Source of the DNA: Segatella copri DSM 18205
GTDB lineage: Bacteria; Bacteroidota; Bacteroidia; Bacteroidales; Bacteroidaceae
DNA length: 64,000 nt
Reading direction: 5' to 3'
NCBI RefSeq assembly: GCF_025151535.1
Contig: NZ_CP102288.1
Span: 3,261,515 to 3,325,514, forward strand
Of the stretch, positions 62,926 to 64,000 are shown one piece after another (within the stretch, counting starts at the first letter, position 1; every line of letters begins with the position of its first letter). The notes under the pieces are model-generated. The model was not told the DNA's origin. It saw only the letters and a list, made by a program, of their open reading frames with translations, and made no database searches. A program made the position numbers and the translations under genes.

Positions 62926-63274
62926 TTGTTAATTCTTTATATATCAAGTATTTAAGTCGTGTTTTTTTGGGTAAAAATGAGACTATGAGACTTTTTTCGC
63001 TAAAAAACTTTTTCACGTAAGCGATTGGTGCCTATAAAAGATGAAAAACTCCCAAAATGTTTGGAGATTTAACCAAAACACCTCATCTCATTTTATGACG
63101 CACCCTCTTCTTACTTGTTACATCCTATAAACTCTTTGATAAACGTTGATAAAGTGATAAAATTCCCTTCAAGGTATTGGGTGCACAGTTGAATACATAA
63201 TAAATCCCGAAATCGCTTGGCGGTTTCGGGATTTTTGCTTATCTTTGCCAACGTAAATAGTAAATTGTTGATAT

Positions 63275-64000
63275 ATGGCAACGAAGTTATATCCAATAGG
63301 CATGCAGACCTTCTCTGAGATTCGAGAGGAGGACTTTCTCTATGTAGATAAGACGGAGGACATCTATCGTATGACTCATACGAGTGGAAAGTATTTCTTC
63401 AGTCGTCCACGTCGTTTCGGAAAGTCACTCCTCGTCTCTACTATGCAGAGCTATTTCGAGGGAAAGAAGGAATTGTTCAAGGGATTGGCAGTTGATAAAT
63501 TAGAAAAGGAGTGGACGGAATACCCTGTCCTCCATTTTGACATGAGCGGTGGCAAGCACATGGAGAAAGACCAATTAGTGCGCTATCTCTTGTATATATT
63601 GAAGGTAAATGAAGAAAAATTTGGCATCGTCAATGATTCTCCTGACCCGAATGTTCGTATGCTTAATTTAATAAAAACAGTATATGAACAGACTGGGCAG
63701 AAGGTCGTTGTGCTCATCGATGAATACGATGCTCCTTTGCTCGATGTGGTGCACGAGGATACTAGCTTGGATATTTTGAGAGAGGTGATGCGCAATTTCT
63801 ATAGTCCCTTAAAGTATAGTGACAGAATGCTGCGTTTCGTCTTCTTGACAGGTATCACCAAGTTCTCGCAAGTTAGCATCTTTAGTGAACTGAACAATAT
63901 CACAAATGTGTCGATGGACGATGAATATGCAGGAATCTGCGGCATCACCAAAGAAGAACTTCTGGAAAATATGTCGGATGACATCGATATGCTTGCTGAC
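63275..64000 (+). CDS. AAA-ATPase-like / PD-(D/E)XK protein, copy 2 (partial)
   Basis: The first 242 codons of a second copy of the ATPase gene; the frame is open to the window end. It differs from copy 1 by few changes: Tyr29 to Asp (KTEDIYR), loss of the Leu just before the Walker A loop (FFSRPRRFGKS, a clean 3-base deletion), and Glu to Asp (VDKLEKEW). Walker A and B remain intact. The 160 bp before it, including the hairpin and -7 box (TATCTTTG, 63240-63247), are also duplicated, with more divergence in the first 60 bp. Whether the rest is intact cannot be seen. Confidence 0.83.
   Translation, partial: MATKLYPIGMQTFSEIREEDFLYVDKTEDIYRMTHTSGKYFFSRPRRFGKSLLVSTMQSYFEGKKELFKGLAVDKLEKEWTEYPVLHFDMSGGKHMEKDQLVRYLLYILKVNEEKFGIVNDSPDPNVRMLNLIKTVYEQTGQKVVVLIDEYDAPLLDVVHEDTSLDILREVMRNFYSPLKYSDRMLRFVFLTGITKFSQVSIFSELNNITNVSMDDEYAGICGITKEELLENMSDDIDMLAD

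Noticed and set aside
63394..63400. Frameshift in the second ATPase copy
   Set aside because: The difference is a clean 3-base deletion, and the frame stays open to the end of the window.

Overview
The window looks like a chromosome segment of a gut or rumen Prevotella/Segatella-type member of the Bacteroidota. The evidence is the Bacteroidota promoter signature (-7 box TAnnTTTG) in front of many genes, Mfa/Fim-type fimbrial genes, paired SusC/SusD outer-membrane proteins, a hybrid two-component system (HTCS) regulator, and a gene string matching the xusABCDE-xyn10C xylan locus known from Prevotella. No rRNA, tRNA or CRISPR array was seen.

Layout. (1) 1-5.2 kb: a leftward fimbrial operon (DUF3575 protein, DUF3868/OmpA-like protein, fimbrillin), divergent from a membrane-anchored LuxR-type regulator. 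(2) 5.3-16.5 kb: housekeeping genes: NAD(P)HX repair, hpt, two tiny membrane proteins, adk, obgE, pgeF, an M23 peptidase, AICAR transformylase, rplS and a split 5'-nucleotidase. (3) 16.5-43.4 kb: xylan-utilisation genes: GH43, HTCS sensor-regulator, GH5, two SusC/SusD pairs with the surface lipoprotein XusE and a GH10 xylanase, a haem-motif beta-propeller lipoprotein with a DUF6057 membrane protein, and a secreted unknown protein followed by a CE1 feruloyl esterase. (4) 43.4-48.1 kb: a tandemly duplicated 2-kb module (REP palindromes, REP-associated transposase, Rpn-type nuclease) and a non-coding stretch built of 22-bp repeats. (5) 48.1-62.5 kb: more xylan genes: a two-domain CE6-CE1 esterase, a susD remnant, a GH43-GH8 fusion, a small secreted protein, a GH43 gene broken by a stop codon, GH31, and GH3 beta-xylosidase, interrupted by an AAA-ATPase/PD-(D/E)XK gene. 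A second copy of that ATPase gene runs off the right end.

How it works together. The two esterases remove acetyl and feruloyl groups, GH10 and GH5 cut the backbone at the surface, the SusC/D/XusE complexes bind and import oligosaccharides, and GH43, GH8, GH31 and GH3 finish them in the periplasm. Reading the promoters by eye shows one shared architecture in front of eight of these transcription units: a 14-bp element with consensus AAAGTATTTGTTAC, 7 bp, a second more degenerate copy, then 10 bp and the -7 box. The 21-bp period and fixed distance to the promoter make this the best candidate for the operator of the HTCS encoded at 18.4-22.5 kb. It defines a regulon that includes genes not otherwise suspected of a role in xylan use, notably the haem-motif lipoprotein/DUF6057 pair. 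I consider this the main new signal in the window.
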